From contig NZ_CP107913.1 in NCBI RefSeq assembly GCF_036014115.1, forward strand, positions 8,735,501 to 8,799,500: a stretch of 64,000 bases of DNA, given 5' to 3'. The translations under genes were made by a program, and so were the position numbers. The first letter of the stretch is position 1. Each line of letters opens with the position of its first letter. The notes under the pieces are model-generated. The model saw only the letters and a program-made list of their open reading frames with translations, did not search any database and was not told the DNA's origin. This stretch comes from Streptomyces sp. NBC_00448. Its GTDB lineage: Bacteria > Actinomycetota > Actinomycetes > Streptomycetales > Streptomycetaceae. Positions 42,345 through 52,313 of this stretch are shown piece after piece.

Positions 42345-43424
42345 CTACTGCGTGCCGACCGCCGCCCGCACCGCGCGCCGCGCCATCCCGCAGTCGTCGT
42401 GCAGCCGCCGCAGCAGCAGCCGCTGCTCCTCGCCCGCCTCGGCGGAACCCGGCGGGACCGGCCCGGTGGCCCGCATCGTCCGCTGCACGGCGGTCTCGTA
42501 GGTACGGATCTCCCGGGTCAGCACCAGCATCAGGTTGACCAGGAACCCGTCACGGGCCTCCGCGCCCTGGGCCTGCGCCTGCTGACTGATCTGGCGCCGC
42601 GCGGCGGGATCGTCCCCGAGCACCGACCACAGCACCGCCAGGTCGTACCCGGGCAGGTACCAGCCCGCGTGCTCCCAGTCGACCAGCGACGGTCCGGCCG
42701 GCGACAGCAGCACGTTCGACAGGAGGGCGTCGCCATGGCAGAACTGGCCCGGCGCGTGCGCCAGTCCACGTAGCAGCTTCTGCAGATCGCCCAGATCCCG
42801 GTCGGTGAGCAGGCCCAGTTCGTGGTAGCGCCCGATCCGCGCCGGGTAGTCGATCGGCGCGTCGAACGAACCGGGGGCCGGCCGCCACGCGTTGATCCGC
42901 GAGTACGCCGACAGCGCGGCGCGCAGATCCGCCCGGGTGGGCGTCTGCACGGGGTGCCGCTGCGGCGTGACCACCCGTCCGGGCATCCGCTCCATCACCA
43001 GCACGCAGCTGTCCGGGTCGGCGGCGATCAGCCGCGGCACCCGCACCGGCGGGCGCTGCCGGACGAACGTGCGGTAGGCCGCTATCTCATGGCGGAAACG
43101 TTCCGCCCAGGCGGGGGAGTGGTCCAGCAGACACTTGGCGACCGCCGGCGCCCGGCCGGAGGTGCCGATCAGCAGCGCGGTACGACCGCCGCGCCGCAGC
43201 AACTGCACGGGGGCGAACTCGGGGCAGATCCGCTGCACGGCGGCCACGGCGGTGCGCAGCTGAGCCCCCTGCGGGCCGGTCAAGTCGATTCTCCCGCTGA
43301 GCGGATGGGCGCCGCCGGCCATGTTCCGCCGCAAGGCGGCCGGGCGCGGGCGCAGCACCGGCTCGGTGACGGAGGGGTGCGAGGGCCGGGGCGGGGCGGA
43401 CACGGAGGACGATGCCGAATACAT
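42345..43424 (-). CDS. Aminoglycoside-phosphotransferase-like (APH) kinase
   Basis: A 359-residue protein-kinase-like phosphotransferase. Motifs are the Lys strand [10 protein letters not shown], hinge region [12 protein letters not shown], catalytic loop [15 protein letters not shown] and metal-binding [19 protein letters not shown]. This family phosphorylates diverse small molecules (choline, homoserine, sugars, antibiotics), so resistance cannot be inferred. Residues 1-40 are an unconserved Pro/Ser-rich stretch, so a later start is possible. It is divergent from the NsdA-like gene across 226 bases. Confidence 0.87.
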   Translation of the reverse strand: MYSASSSVSAPPRPSHPSVTEPVLRPRPAALRRNMAGGAHPLSGRIDLTGPQGAQLRTAVAAVQRICPEFAPVQLLRRGGRTALLIGTSGRAPAVAKCLLDHSPAWAERFRHEIAAYRTFVRQRPPVRVPRLIAADPDSCVLVMERMPGRVVTPQRHPVQTPTRADLRAALSAYSRINAWRPAPGSFDAPIDYPARIGRYHELGLLTDRDLGDLQKLLRGLAHAPGQFCHGDALLSNVLLSPAGPSLVDWEHAGWYLPGYDLAVLWSVLGDDPAARRQISQQAQAQGAEARDGFLVNLMLVLTREIRTYETAVQRTMRATGPVPPGSAEAGEEQRLLLRRLHDDCGMARRAVRAAVGTQ

Positions 43425-43650
43425 GAGTGGAAGCAGATCCCTTCGCGTGCCAAGGAGTTCCAGGGGCGCCGTCCCGGTCCGGTACCGCACCCTGGGGAAT
43501 GCGGAACCGGGCCGGGGTGGCGCGTTCCTACCTGACACCCTGGCGCGGGTGGCAGACCATCTGGCGGACCCTGGCGAACCCTGGCGAATAGTCGCGAGGC
43601 GAATGTCACCGGGATTAGTGTCAACGTGCCGAGGAACCTGGGGGCTTGAC

Positions 43651-45162
43651 GTGGGCAACGAAGCCAACACCCGACTCGCGGACCTGTTCGGCCTCACCGG
43701 CTGGTCCAAGGGCGAACTCGCACGGCTGGTCAACCGGCATGCGGCGGCCATGGGCCATCCGCAGCTGGCGACCGACACCTCGCGGGTGCGCCGCTGGATC
43801 GACACCGGTGAGTCGCCGCGCGAACCCGTGCCGAGAGTGCTGGCCGCGCTGTTCACCGAGCGCCTCGGACGTGTCGTGACCATCGAGGATCTCGGGTTCG
43901 ACCGGCGCCGGCAGGCGGGGAAGAAACAGACCGGCGACGGCCTGCCGTGGCCGCCGGAGCGAACCGCCGCGGTCCTCACCGAATTCACGGGAATGGACCT
44001 CATGCTCAACCGACGCGGACTGGTGGGCGCGGGCGCCGCGCTCACCGCCGGCACCGTACTCAGCACGGCCATGTACGAGTGGCTGCACACCGATCCCGCC
44101 CTGGCGGCCGACGCACCCGTCCTCGACGACCCGCTCGCCGTCGATCCGGTCGCGCACGACGTCTACGAGGCGGCCCCGATCGGCTCCCAGGAGATCGAGT
44201 CGCTGGAGCACTCGGTCGAGGTGTTCCGCGCCTGGGACGCCTCACGCGGCGGCGGGCTCCAGCGCAAGGCGGTGGTCGGCCAGCTCAACGAGGTCGGCGG
44301 CATGCTCTCCTACCGCCACCCCCCGCATCTGCAACGCCGGTTGTGGGGGGTGGCGGCCAACCTCGCGGTGCTCGCCGGCTGGATGTCGCACGACGTCGGC
44401 CTGGAGCCGACCGCGCAGAAGTACTTCGTGATCGCCGCGCACGCGGCACGCGAGGGCGGCGACCGGCCGCGGGCCGGTGAGGCGCTGTCCAGGGCGGCCC
44501 GCCAGATGGTGCACCTGGACCGGCCCGACGACGCGATCGACCTGATGAAGCTCGCCACGTCCGGTTCCGGCGAGCAGACCCTGCCGCGTATCCAGGCGAT
44601 GCTGCGCACCGTCGAGGCGTGGGCGCAGGCGTCGATGGGGCGCGGCCAGGAGATGCGGCGCACCCTGGGCGAGGCCGAGGAGCTCTTCGCGTCCGACGCG
44701 GACGAGGGGCCGCCGCCGAGCTGGATGCAGAACTTCGACGAGGCCGACCTGCACGGCATGCAGGCGCTCGCGTACCGCACGCTGGCCGAGCACGACCCGT
44801 CGGCCGCCGTCCAGGCCCAACTGCACGCCAAGCGGGCGATCGACCTGCGCGGCGGCGGCCACGAGCGGTCGATGATCTTCGACTACCTCTCGCTCGCTTC
44901 GGCCTGCTTCATCGCCAACGACCCCGAACAGGCGGACCGCTACGCCCGGATCGCGCTGTCGACCATCGGGCAGACCTCCTCGCACCGCACCTGGGACCGG
45001 CTGCGCCAGATGTACCGGCTCACCGCGCGGTACTCCGGGCAGGTCGAGATCCAGGAACTGCGCCGGGAGATCGAGACGGTGCTGCCGAAGCAGAAGGCGC
45101 CCCGGGAGGGAAAGGGGGCGAAGGAGGCCAAGGGGAAGAACTCCCAGACCCGTTCGGTGTGA
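43651..45162 (+). CDS. NsdA/NsdB-like regulator with TPR region
   Basis: A 503-residue protein resembling NsdA, a negative regulator of sporulation and antibiotic production in Streptomyces coelicolor. The N-terminal domain reads [17 protein letters not shown] followed by [10 protein letters not shown] and [19 protein letters not shown], the HTH-like region shared with NsdA. The rest is TPR-like, with the family segment [19 protein letters not shown] and [19 protein letters not shown]. The C-terminus is Lys-rich. The GTG at 43651 has GGGGG six bases upstream; a longer in-frame start is not supported by conservation. Confidence 0.88.
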   Translation: MGNEANTRLADLFGLTGWSKGELARLVNRHAAAMGHPQLATDTSRVRRWIDTGESPREPVPRVLAALFTERLGRVVTIEDLGFDRRRQAGKKQTGDGLPWPPERTAAVLTEFTGMDLMLNRRGLVGAGAALTAGTVLSTAMYEWLHTDPALAADAPVLDDPLAVDPVAHDVYEAAPIGSQEIESLEHSVEVFRAWDASRGGGLQRKAVVGQLNEVGGMLSYRHPPHLQRRLWGVAANLAVLAGWMSHDVGLEPTAQKYFVIAAHAAREGGDRPRAGEALSRAARQMVHLDRPDDAIDLMKLATSGSGEQTLPRIQAMLRTVEAWAQASMGRGQEMRRTLGEAEELFASDADEGPPPSWMQNFDEADLHGMQALAYRTLAEHDPSAAVQAQLHAKRAIDLRGGGHERSMIFDYLSLASACFIANDPEQADRYARIALSTIGQTSSHRTWDRLRQMYRLTARYSGQVEIQELRREIETVLPKQKAPREGKGAKEAKGKNSQTRSV

Positions 45163-45342
45163 CGCCGCCGTCACGTCACACCGTTGTCGGGCAGCGGGAG
45201 AAACCCCGGTCGGTCATGTGCCCGCGCTCCACGGCCAGTTGGTCATGAAGCCGTCTCGTCGTACGGTCCGTCGTGCGGTCCGGTGACCTCGCGGTCGGAT
45301 GACCTCACGCTCGGACATTCGCTCGGGTGATCGCTCGGGCGG

Positions 45343-46815
45343 TCAGGAGATCCTCGCGATCAGTACGCACGCGTCGTCCGCCCGGTCGGGGATGTCGAAC
45401 TCCTCGGCCACCATGCGCAGGCAGTCCTGCGCGGACCGGGCGCCGTCGAACAGCGGTCCCATGGCGAGCAGGCGTTCGGCGCTGCCGCCGGCGGTCGCGT
45501 TGTGCGGGGAGCGGCTCGGCACCAGGCCGTCGGTGTGCAGCAACAGCAGGTCGCCGGGGAGGAGTTGTTCCCGCGCCTGGGCGTACCGGGCACCGGAGGT
45601 GGCGCCGAGCAGCATGCCGTCGGGCGAGTCGAGGACGCGCCCCGTCCCGTTGCGGAACAGCAGCGGGGCGGGGTGCCCGGCCTGCGCCCAGCGCAGGACC
45701 CGCTCGCCGGGTTCGTACCGGCAGCACAGGGCGCTGCCGAGGGCGGGCTGCGCGGAGGTGTCGAGGAGTTCGTTGAGCGAGGCCATCAGCGCGCCGGGCT
45801 CCAACCCGGCGACGGCCATGCCGCGCAGCGCGCCGAGCAGCATCGCCATGCCCGAAGTCGCGACCACACCATGCCCGGTGAGGTCGCCGACCGACAGTAA
45901 CGAGGAACCGTCGGGCAGTTGCATCGCGTCGTACCAGTCGCCGCCGATCAGGCCGCTGGTCGCCGAGGGGAGGTAGCGCGCGGCTAGGTCCATCGCGGCG
46001 GGACCGCCCTCCTGCGGGAAGCGCAGGCCGCCGCGCCACGGTGGGAGCACGGCCTCCTGCAGTTCCACCGCGAGCCGGCGCTCGGTCTGCGCGATCTGCC
46101 GCTGCCGCTCCAGGGAGTCGCGGGTCTCCCTGAGGGTGCGCTGGCTGCGCCGCAGGTCGCTGACGTCGCGGATCACCGCCCACATCGCGATGGTGCCGCC
46201 GTCGGCGTCGAAGACCGGTTCGCCGACCATGTGCACGGTACGCACGGAGCCTTCGGCCCGCACGATCCTGAACTCGCCGTCGATCGGCCGCCCGTCGACC
46301 AGGCAGCCGGTCACCATCTCGGTGAGCAGTTGCTGGTCCTCCGAGAAGAGCCATGACGGCAACTCGTCCAGGGTCAACGGTCCGTCCTTCTGGGCGCGGC
46401 CGAAGATGCGGTACAACTCGTCTGACCACTGCACCACATCGGTGAGCAGGTCCCACTGGGCGCTTCCGGCCCGCCCGAGCGCACCGACCGCGACCGGGTC
46501 GGGCAGCGCGGACGCGCCGATCGCCGCGTCGAGCGGCGACCCGGGCTCCCGCGCCGGCGCCTCGACCGGCACCTCCAGCTCGAAGCCCTCCCGCAACTGC
46601 CCCAGGTGGGTGCCCAGATCATCGAGCTGGTGCACCGCGAGGTCGCACAGCGCACGCTGCCACCGCAGCCGCGGGTCCTCAGCCGCCGACACGCTCTCGC
46701 CGAGCACTTCGTCGACCCGGCTGCGCAACTGGCGCGCCTGGCTGATCAGAGCATCCACAGCCCCGGGACCCGGTGGCTGTGCTGCGGGGGAATCCGCGTG
46801 CGCGGGGGACGGCAT
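45343..46815 (-). CDS. PAS-domain PP2C serine phosphatase (RsbU/SpoIIE type)
   Basis: A 490-residue cytoplasmic signalling phosphatase. A helical N-terminal region (about 15-110) is followed by a PAS domain at about 135-240, with WSDELYRIFG and GEFRIVRAEGSVRTVHMVGEPVFD. A coiled linker (LRETRDSLERQRQIAQTERRLAVELQ) leads to the PP2C domain with metal-binding GGDWYDA, VGDLTGHGV, LLLLHTDGLVPSR and RADDACVL. Such proteins dephosphorylate anti-anti-sigma factors in partner-switching pathways. No anti-sigma partner is adjacent. The ATG at 46815 has CGGAG about eight bases upstream. Confidence 0.93.
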   Translation of the reverse strand: MPSPAHADSPAAQPPGPGAVDALISQARQLRSRVDEVLGESVSAAEDPRLRWQRALCDLAVHQLDDLGTHLGQLREGFELEVPVEAPAREPGSPLDAAIGASALPDPVAVGALGRAGSAQWDLLTDVVQWSDELYRIFGRAQKDGPLTLDELPSWLFSEDQQLLTEMVTGCLVDGRPIDGEFRIVRAEGSVRTVHMVGEPVFDADGGTIAMWAVIRDVSDLRRSQRTLRETRDSLERQRQIAQTERRLAVELQEAVLPPWRGGLRFPQEGGPAAMDLAARYLPSATSGLIGGDWYDAMQLPDGSSLLSVGDLTGHGVVATSGMAMLLGALRGMAVAGLEPGALMASLNELLDTSAQPALGSALCCRYEPGERVLRWAQAGHPAPLLFRNGTGRVLDSPDGMLLGATSGARYAQAREQLLPGDLLLLHTDGLVPSRSPHNATAGGSAERLLAMGPLFDGARSAQDCLRMVAEEFDIPDRADDACVLIARIS

Positions 46816-47520
46816 GACGCACTCCGAGGGATGTCTGCGGGCAGCCGCTGGTGCGGCCGTGGCGGACGGTGGGACAGATGGACCAGTAACGACTGTTGCA
46901 CAGCGAGCGATGGCCCGTAAGGGTTTCCGCGATACCCGTTCCGGTGGTGCTTCCGGCATATGCCAAAAGCCCACGCTTTCGTGTGTACCTCCTCCGGGCC
47001 GCCCGGCCGCGCGCGGAGCGCAACATCCGGGACCGCGGCGGCACTTGGCGGCGGGATGGAGGCGGGCAGGCGGCGACCTCACGGTGCGGCGGCACCGGAC
47101 CGCGCGCAGGACACGGTAAAGGGGTGCCCAGGCGGTACGCGGACGCCGGTCCGGCCGAGGAGACCGCCCGGCGCGCTGTCGCGGACGGCTCCTCGGAGTA
47201 CCGAGGCGGCGCCGGTACCGCACGCTGAGTCCCATCAGTGCCGACGGCCGACGGCCGACGGCCGACCGCCGCCGACCGTGTGAGCAAAGGGGACGTGGGT
47301 CGGCGGTGCGGGCGCTCGGCGCCATGCCGTACGCCCGGCCAGGCTTCTTGCCGCCCGGGAGCGGACCGGAAACGTCCGGAGGCGGAACGACGAGGGCGAG
47401 GCGCCGGGCGCGGCACGGCTTCCGGTGCGGGCGGGTCGGGGCGGACCGCTTCCGTGCGGGTGGGCCCGGCCGCGCGTGCGGGTGGGCCCGGGCGGCGCCG
47501 GCGCCCGGCGGGGCCTCGCG
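46816..47520. other. 705-base region without a supported gene
   Basis: No frame here shows convincing protein features; the short frames are Arg/Pro/Gly-rich. It contains a seven-base tandem repeat, three full GCCGACG units plus a partial one at 47240-47266. It probably holds the promoter of the PP2C gene near its left end, and downstream untranslated sequence of the HEAT-repeat gene at its right end. Confidence 0.6.
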
Positions 47521-48936
47521 TCAGCCGGCGCTCAACCGGCCCCGGACCGCCGTCTGGACGTCCACTTCCTCCGCGGGGTCCGCGGCCAGTCTGCGCAGTT
47601 GCGCCAGCACCCGGACGTCGCCGGACGCGGCCTTCCGCGCCGCGAGCTCCCGCGTGCTCTCCTCGCAGTCCCACAGGCACTCCACCGCGAACCCGGCAGC
47701 GAACCCGGGATCGGTGGCAGCCAGCGCGTGTGCGGCGATCCCGCGCAACTGCGACGACGACGTCTCCCGGTAGAGATGCCTGAGCACCGGCGCCGCGCGG
47801 CACGCGGCGAGCCGCCCCGCGCCTTCGACCAGCGCGTCGAGCCCGTCGGCGTCGGCCCCGCCGGCCTGTACGGCCCGCCGGAGCGCGGCCAGCACGAGGT
47901 CGGCGTCGCGCGGCCCGCCGTGTCTGGCCAGAATCCGGGCGGCGGCGTACCCGAGCGGGTCGGTGCGCTCCGCCCACTGGCGCGCGTGCGCGGTCGCGTC
48001 GTCGTCGGCACGCCGCTCGAACGACTCGACGGCGGCCCGTACCACCCGCTCGTCCGCGGCGGCCGCGGCAGCCTCCAGGAGGGCGAACGCCTTGGGGTCG
48101 CGGCGGTCGACGAGGTGGCGCAGCGCGGCCGCGCGGGCGGCCGACGGGCCGTGCAGGGCCGCGTCCAGCAGCGCGGGGCGGTCCTCGGGCCCGGCCACCG
48201 AGGCGAGGCAGCGGGCGGCGGGCTGGTCGCGGTCGAGCACGGGATACTGCGCGAGCCCCTGCTCGGCCCACTCCAGTACGGCCGCGACGCTCCACCCGGG
48301 GGTGGGTCCGGCGGACCGCATCTGCCGCTGCCAGCGGTCGAAGGACACCTGCTCGGTGGCCTTGCGGACCCGGGCGGCGGTGCCGGGCCGGGCGGCGTCC
48401 TCGGCCCACAGCTGCCAGGGCCGCGGTTCGTACGCCTCGCGGACGGCGCGCGCCAGCTCTGCGTCGCCCTCCTCGGTCTCCGGGAACCGGGCGACCACGG
48501 CGGGGCCGAGCGCGCGCAGGCCGGCTTCGTCGTCGCGCACGGCGAGCTCGTCCAGCGCCCAGGACCAGGAGCCGCCGGCCGCGGCGTAGCGGCGCAGCAG
48601 CCGCAGGGCGTCGCGGCGGCCGTACCCCGCCAGGTGCCCGAGCACGGACAGCGCCAGCCCGCAGCGGTGCTCGTCGGGGACGAGCAGGTCGTCGGGATGG
48701 AAGAGGTGCTGTTCGACCCCGTCGAGCGGGCCCTCGAGGTCGGAGTAGAGGCGGGCGTAGTACAGCGAGCGCGACTCGACCCGCCAGTCCAGGCGGGGAT
48801 CGCGCAGCACGCAGTGCTCCAGGGCGGCGAGGGCCTCCGCCCGCTCGGTCGCCAGGGCATGGAGGGGCCCGTCCCCGCGTCCTCGCTGGAGGAGGCCGAG
48901 AAGGGTGCCACTGGGCGCTATGTCTGGGTCGAACAT
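47521..48936 (-). CDS. HEAT-repeat protein
   Basis: A 471-residue soluble protein built of helical repeats of about 30-35 residues (for example GPSAARAAALRHLVDRRDP, DERVVRAAVESFERRADD and DAEGL-like units), typical of HEAT or PBS-lyase repeats used in protein binding. It has no enzymatic motif. The ATG at 48936 gives the widely seen start MFDPDIAPSGTLLGLLQRGRGDG; an ATG 30 bases upstream (48966) is the alternative. It is monocistronic, with a 240-base upstream region. Function unknown. Confidence 0.88.
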   Translation of the reverse strand: MFDPDIAPSGTLLGLLQRGRGDGPLHALATERAEALAALEHCVLRDPRLDWRVESRSLYYARLYSDLEGPLDGVEQHLFHPDDLLVPDEHRCGLALSVLGHLAGYGRRDALRLLRRYAAAGGSWSWALDELAVRDDEAGLRALGPAVVARFPETEEGDAELARAVREAYEPRPWQLWAEDAARPGTAARVRKATEQVSFDRWQRQMRSAGPTPGWSVAAVLEWAEQGLAQYPVLDRDQPAARCLASVAGPEDRPALLDAALHGPSAARAAALRHLVDRRDPKAFALLEAAAAAADERVVRAAVESFERRADDDATAHARQWAERTDPLGYAAARILARHGGPRDADLVLAALRRAVQAGGADADGLDALVEGAGRLAACRAAPVLRHLYRETSSSQLRGIAAHALAATDPGFAAGFAVECLWDCEESTRELAARKAASGDVRVLAQLRRLAADPAEEVDVQTAVRGRLSAG

Positions 48937-49176
48937 GAGGTCAGCATCCGGTGCGGGGGGTCTCATGGCAACGGGATTTCCGTGGCCAGGCGTGTAACGC
49001 CGTCCGGCATCCTTACCGGCCACCGGGCTTTTATGCCTGGCGATCGAGTGGACTCCCATGGGGACGGGCGCCGGAAGCCTACCGACTCGCCCCCGCCGCT
49101 GTCGCTCCGCCCACCGCCGTCCCACTCCGCAGGCCGCGTCCGCAGTGCCGCTTCCGCCCGCTGTCCTCGACCGATG

Positions 49177-49668
49177 TCAGCGGTTCGTCGAGCGGCGTAC
49201 GAGGGCCACGACCTCTTCCTCGGGAACCGAGGCCCGCGACACGTCGCCGAGCCACAGCGGTGCGCCGTCGCGATCCGGACCCAGCCACACCGCCAGCAGC
49301 CGCCGCCGGTCCTTGTCGACGCCGTGTATCCGGTAGTCCCGGACCTCGGACCAGGGGATGCGCCGCTCCCCGCGCCACTTCGGCGCCCGGATGCCCGCGG
49401 CGGAGAGCTCCGCCGGCCGGCCGAGCCACCGGCCGATCGCCAACAGCACGCACGAGAGCCCGACCACGGCCAGGCCTAGGGCGAGCAGGGTTCGGGTGAG
49501 CAGTTCGGTGAATCCGCCGTCGGCCTCGGGCAGGCTCGCGCCACCGGCCAGGGCGATCGCCATCCCGAAGCCGCAGGCAAGGAGGAGTAATCGGGACAGC
49601 GGGCGGGCGAACCCGCCGGAATGTCCCAGCCGGACGGAACCGTCGTCCGGAGCCTCGTTGCCGTCCAT
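49177..49668 (-). CDS. PH-domain-like membrane protein
   Basis: A 163-residue protein with two helices (about 25-45 and 60-82) followed by a bacterial PH-like domain (ELSAAGIRAPKWRGERRIPWSEVRDYRI, then RRLLAVWLGPDRDG). This is the common actinobacterial arrangement of DUF3093/bPH-type proteins that sit near the membrane. The ATG at 49668 has GAGGGGAG about nine bases upstream. It is divergent from the glycosyltransferase operon. No enzymatic motif. Confidence 0.85.
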   Translation of the reverse strand: MDGNEAPDDGSVRLGHSGGFARPLSRLLLLACGFGMAIALAGGASLPEADGGFTELLTRTLLALGLAVVGLSCVLLAIGRWLGRPAELSAAGIRAPKWRGERRIPWSEVRDYRIHGVDKDRRRLLAVWLGPDRDGAPLWLGDVSRASVPEEEVVALVRRSTNR

Positions 49669-49923
49669 GTCCGTGGACTCCCCTCCTCGGCCCCGTGCGG
49701 CACGGCCAGGATGCCCCTGGCAAGCGCTGGGACGGCTTCGGTCCCGGATGCCCTCCGGCCTCGGCCAAGACCCTGGCGGCCGGAGAGACGGCCGCGGCCC
49801 GCCTCCCATGAGGGTACCGGCGCACCGGCCCGAAAGGTTCGGAAGCCAGCTTCTCACGGGGCGTTCCCCTTCGGGAAAGATCCACGTGGCCCTGACAACT
49901 CCCGGTCCGGCGACAACCACGGT

Positions 49924-51045
49924 ATGAGAGTCGCCATCGTCACCGAGTCCTTCCCCCCGGACGTCAACGGAGTGGCCCACTGCGCCCTGCGCACGGCCGA
50001 GCACCTCGTCAGGCGCGGCCATGCCCCTCTGGTCGTCGCCCCCGCCGGCCCGCTCGCCCCCGAGCCCGGCCAGGACCCCTGTCCCGTCGTACGGGTGCCG
50101 TCGCTGCCGCTGCCCGGCTACCCGCAGGTGCGCGTCGCGCTGCCCGGCCGGCGTACCGCGGCCGCCGTGGCCGCGCACCGGGCCGACCTGGTTCACCTCG
50201 CCAGCCCCTTCGTCCTCGGCGTGCGCGGGATGGCCGCCGCCACCCGGCTCGGCGTGCCCGCGGTCGCGGTCTACCAGACCGACCTCGCCGGGTACGCCAA
50301 GACGTACCTGAGCACCGGCGAGGCCGCGGCGTGGCGCCGTATCCGCGCGGTGCACACCGCCGCCGCCCGCACCCTGGCCCCCTCCAGCGCCTCGGTGGAC
50401 GCGCTCGTCCGCCAAGGTGTGCCGCGCGTGCACCTGTGGGCCCGGGGCGTGGACTCCCGGCGCTTCCACCCGGACCACCGCGACGACGCGCTGCGCCGCG
50501 AACTCGCCCCGCACGGCGAGCTGATCGTCGGATACGTCGGCCGGCTCGCCCCCGAGAAGCACGTCGACCTGCTCGCCGAGACCTGCGCGCTGCCCGGTGT
50601 GCGGGTGGTCGTCGTCGGCGACGGGCCGAGCGCCGCGGGACTGCGCGCCGCCCTGCCCGGCGCGGTGTTCCTCGGCCGCAGAACCGGCGACGAACTGGCC
50701 CGCCTCTACGCCTCCTTCGACGTCTTCTGCCACACCGGACCCTTCGAGACGTTCTGCCAGACCGTCCAGGAGGCGATGGCCAGCGGCCTGCCCGCGGTCG
50801 CCCCCGCCGCCGGCGGCCCGCTCGACCTGGTCGACCACGGCGCGACCGGCCTGCTGGTGCCGCCCCTCGACGGCAGCGCCACCGCCGACGCCGTACGGCG
50901 GCTCCAGGCCGACCCCGCGTGCCGCGCCCGCTTCGGCGCGCAGGCCCGCCGCGCCGTCGCCGCCCGTACCTGGGAGGCGGTCGGCGACCAACTCCTCGAC
51001 CACTACGCCGATGTCCTCACCCGGCACGAGGCGGCGGCGGCATGA
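49924..51045 (+). CDS. GT4-family glycosyltransferase (first of two)
   Basis: A 373-residue GT-B glycosyltransferase. The N-terminal VTESFPPDVNGVAHCALRTAEHLVRRGH and HLASPFVLGVRGMAAA bind the acceptor. The C-terminal half has GYVGRLAPEKHVDLLAE and the ExxxxxxxE-type donor motif PFETFCQTVQEAMASGLPAVAP. It resembles PimB/MgtA-like enzymes that transfer mannose or glucuronate to lipid. It is the first gene of an operon in which each start overlaps the previous stop. The acceptor is not determinable. Confidence 0.92.
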   Translation: MRVAIVTESFPPDVNGVAHCALRTAEHLVRRGHAPLVVAPAGPLAPEPGQDPCPVVRVPSLPLPGYPQVRVALPGRRTAAAVAAHRADLVHLASPFVLGVRGMAAATRLGVPAVAVYQTDLAGYAKTYLSTGEAAAWRRIRAVHTAAARTLAPSSASVDALVRQGVPRVHLWARGVDSRRFHPDHRDDALRRELAPHGELIVGYVGRLAPEKHVDLLAETCALPGVRVVVVGDGPSAAGLRAALPGAVFLGRRTGDELARLYASFDVFCHTGPFETFCQTVQEAMASGLPAVAPAAGGPLDLVDHGATGLLVPPLDGSATADAVRRLQADPACRARFGAQARRAVAARTWEAVGDQLLDHYADVLTRHEAAAA

Positions 51046-52313
51046 GCGGCCACGACCAGGCCGACGCGACCGCGTACGGCGTGAACGGTACGAGCGCGTA
51101 CGGCGTGACCGGTGCCGGCGGTGTGGGCGGTGTGCGCGGGAACGGCGCGGACCGTACGGGCCCGCTGCGGATCGTGCGGGTGGCGAACTTCGTGACCCCC
51201 GTCTCCGGCGGCCTGCGCACCGCGCTGCGGCACCTCGGCGAGGGCTACGCGGCGGCCGGCCACGAACCCGTGCTGGTCGTGCCCGGCGCCGAGCGGTCCG
51301 ACGAACTCACCCCGCAGGGGCGGGTGATCACGGTGCCCGGCCCCGAGATCCCCGGCACCGGCGGCTACCGGGTGCTGGCCCGCCGCGCCCCGGTCGAGGT
51401 GCTGCTCGCGCGGCTGGCCCCCGACCGGTTGGAGGTCTCCGACCGCACCACGCTGCGCTGGACGGGGGAGTGGGCCAGGCGGCACCGGGTGCCGGCCGTG
51501 ATGGTCTCGCACGAGAGCGCCGACGGCGTGCTCGGCACCTGGGGCGTGCCCGGCCCGCTCGCCCGCAGGTTCGGCGACGCCCTCAACCGCCGCTCCGCGC
51601 ACGCCTACACGCGCATCGTGTGCACCACCGCGTGGGCGGCGGCGGAGTTCGAGCGGATCGGCGCCCGCAACGTCGTACGCGCCCCGCTCGGCGTGGACCT
51701 CGCCGCATGGCACCCCGGGCACCGCGACCCGCGGGTGCGGGCCCGGTACGCGCGGGACGGCGAGGTGCTGCTCGTGCTGTGCTCGCGGCTGTCCCCGGAG
51801 AAGCGGCCGGACGACGCCCTCGACGCGCTGGCCCACCTGCGCGGCCAGGGCGTGGCCGCGGCACTCGTGGTGGCCGGGGACGGGCCGCTGCGGGCCCGGC
51901 TGACCGAACGGGTGCGGGCGGCGCGGCTGCCGGTGACCTTCCTCGGCCATGTGGCGCGGCGCTCCGACCTCGCGGCGCTGCTGGCCACGGCGGACGTGGC
52001 GCTGGCGCCCGGGCCGGTCGAGACGTTCGGGCTCGCCGCGCTGGAGGCGCTGGCCTGCGGCACCCCCGTGGTGGCCAGCGCCCGCTCCGCGCTGCCGGCG
52101 CTCATCGGGCCGGCGGGCGCAGCGGCCACCACCCCGGCGCAGTACGCGGATGCCGTCCGGCGGCTGCTGGCCGTGCCCGGTCGGACCCGCCGCGCGACCG
52201 CCCGCGCCCGCGCCGAGCTCCACCCGTGGCCGGCGGCCGTCGCCGCGTTCCTCGTCGCCCACGACGCGTCCGTCCCGCACCCGGCCGGTACCGGATCGGA
52301 CGCCTGGACATGA
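51042..52313 (+). CDS. GT4-family glycosyltransferase (second of two)
   Basis: A 423-residue GT-B enzyme coupled to the first by ATGA. Residues 1-40 contain an AYGVNGTSAYGVTG internal repeat and are probably disordered. The catalytic part has RVANFVTPVSGGLRTALRHL, VMVSHESADGVLG, LCSRLSPEKRPDDALDAL and the donor motif PVETFGLAALEALACGTPVVAS. Two sequential glycosyltransferases point to assembly of a disaccharide head group on one carrier. Confidence 0.92.
   Translation: MSGHDQADATAYGVNGTSAYGVTGAGGVGGVRGNGADRTGPLRIVRVANFVTPVSGGLRTALRHLGEGYAAAGHEPVLVVPGAERSDELTPQGRVITVPGPEIPGTGGYRVLARRAPVEVLLARLAPDRLEVSDRTTLRWTGEWARRHRVPAVMVSHESADGVLGTWGVPGPLARRFGDALNRRSAHAYTRIVCTTAWAAAEFERIGARNVVRAPLGVDLAAWHPGHRDPRVRARYARDGEVLLVLCSRLSPEKRPDDALDALAHLRGQGVAAALVVAGDGPLRARLTERVRAARLPVTFLGHVARRSDLAALLATADVALAPGPVETFGLAALEALACGTPVVASARSALPALIGPAGAAATTPAQYADAVRRLLAVPGRTRRATARARAELHPWPAAVAAFLVAHDASVPHPAGTGSDAWT

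Noticed and set aside
42345-43424. Aminoglycoside resistance gene
   Set aside because: The APH fold is used for many substrates; nothing specific to aminoglycoside kinases is visible.
47240-47266. GCCGACG tandem repeat as a CRISPR or functional repeat array
   Set aside because: Units are seven bases with no spacers; it is a simple tandem repeat in noncoding DNA.
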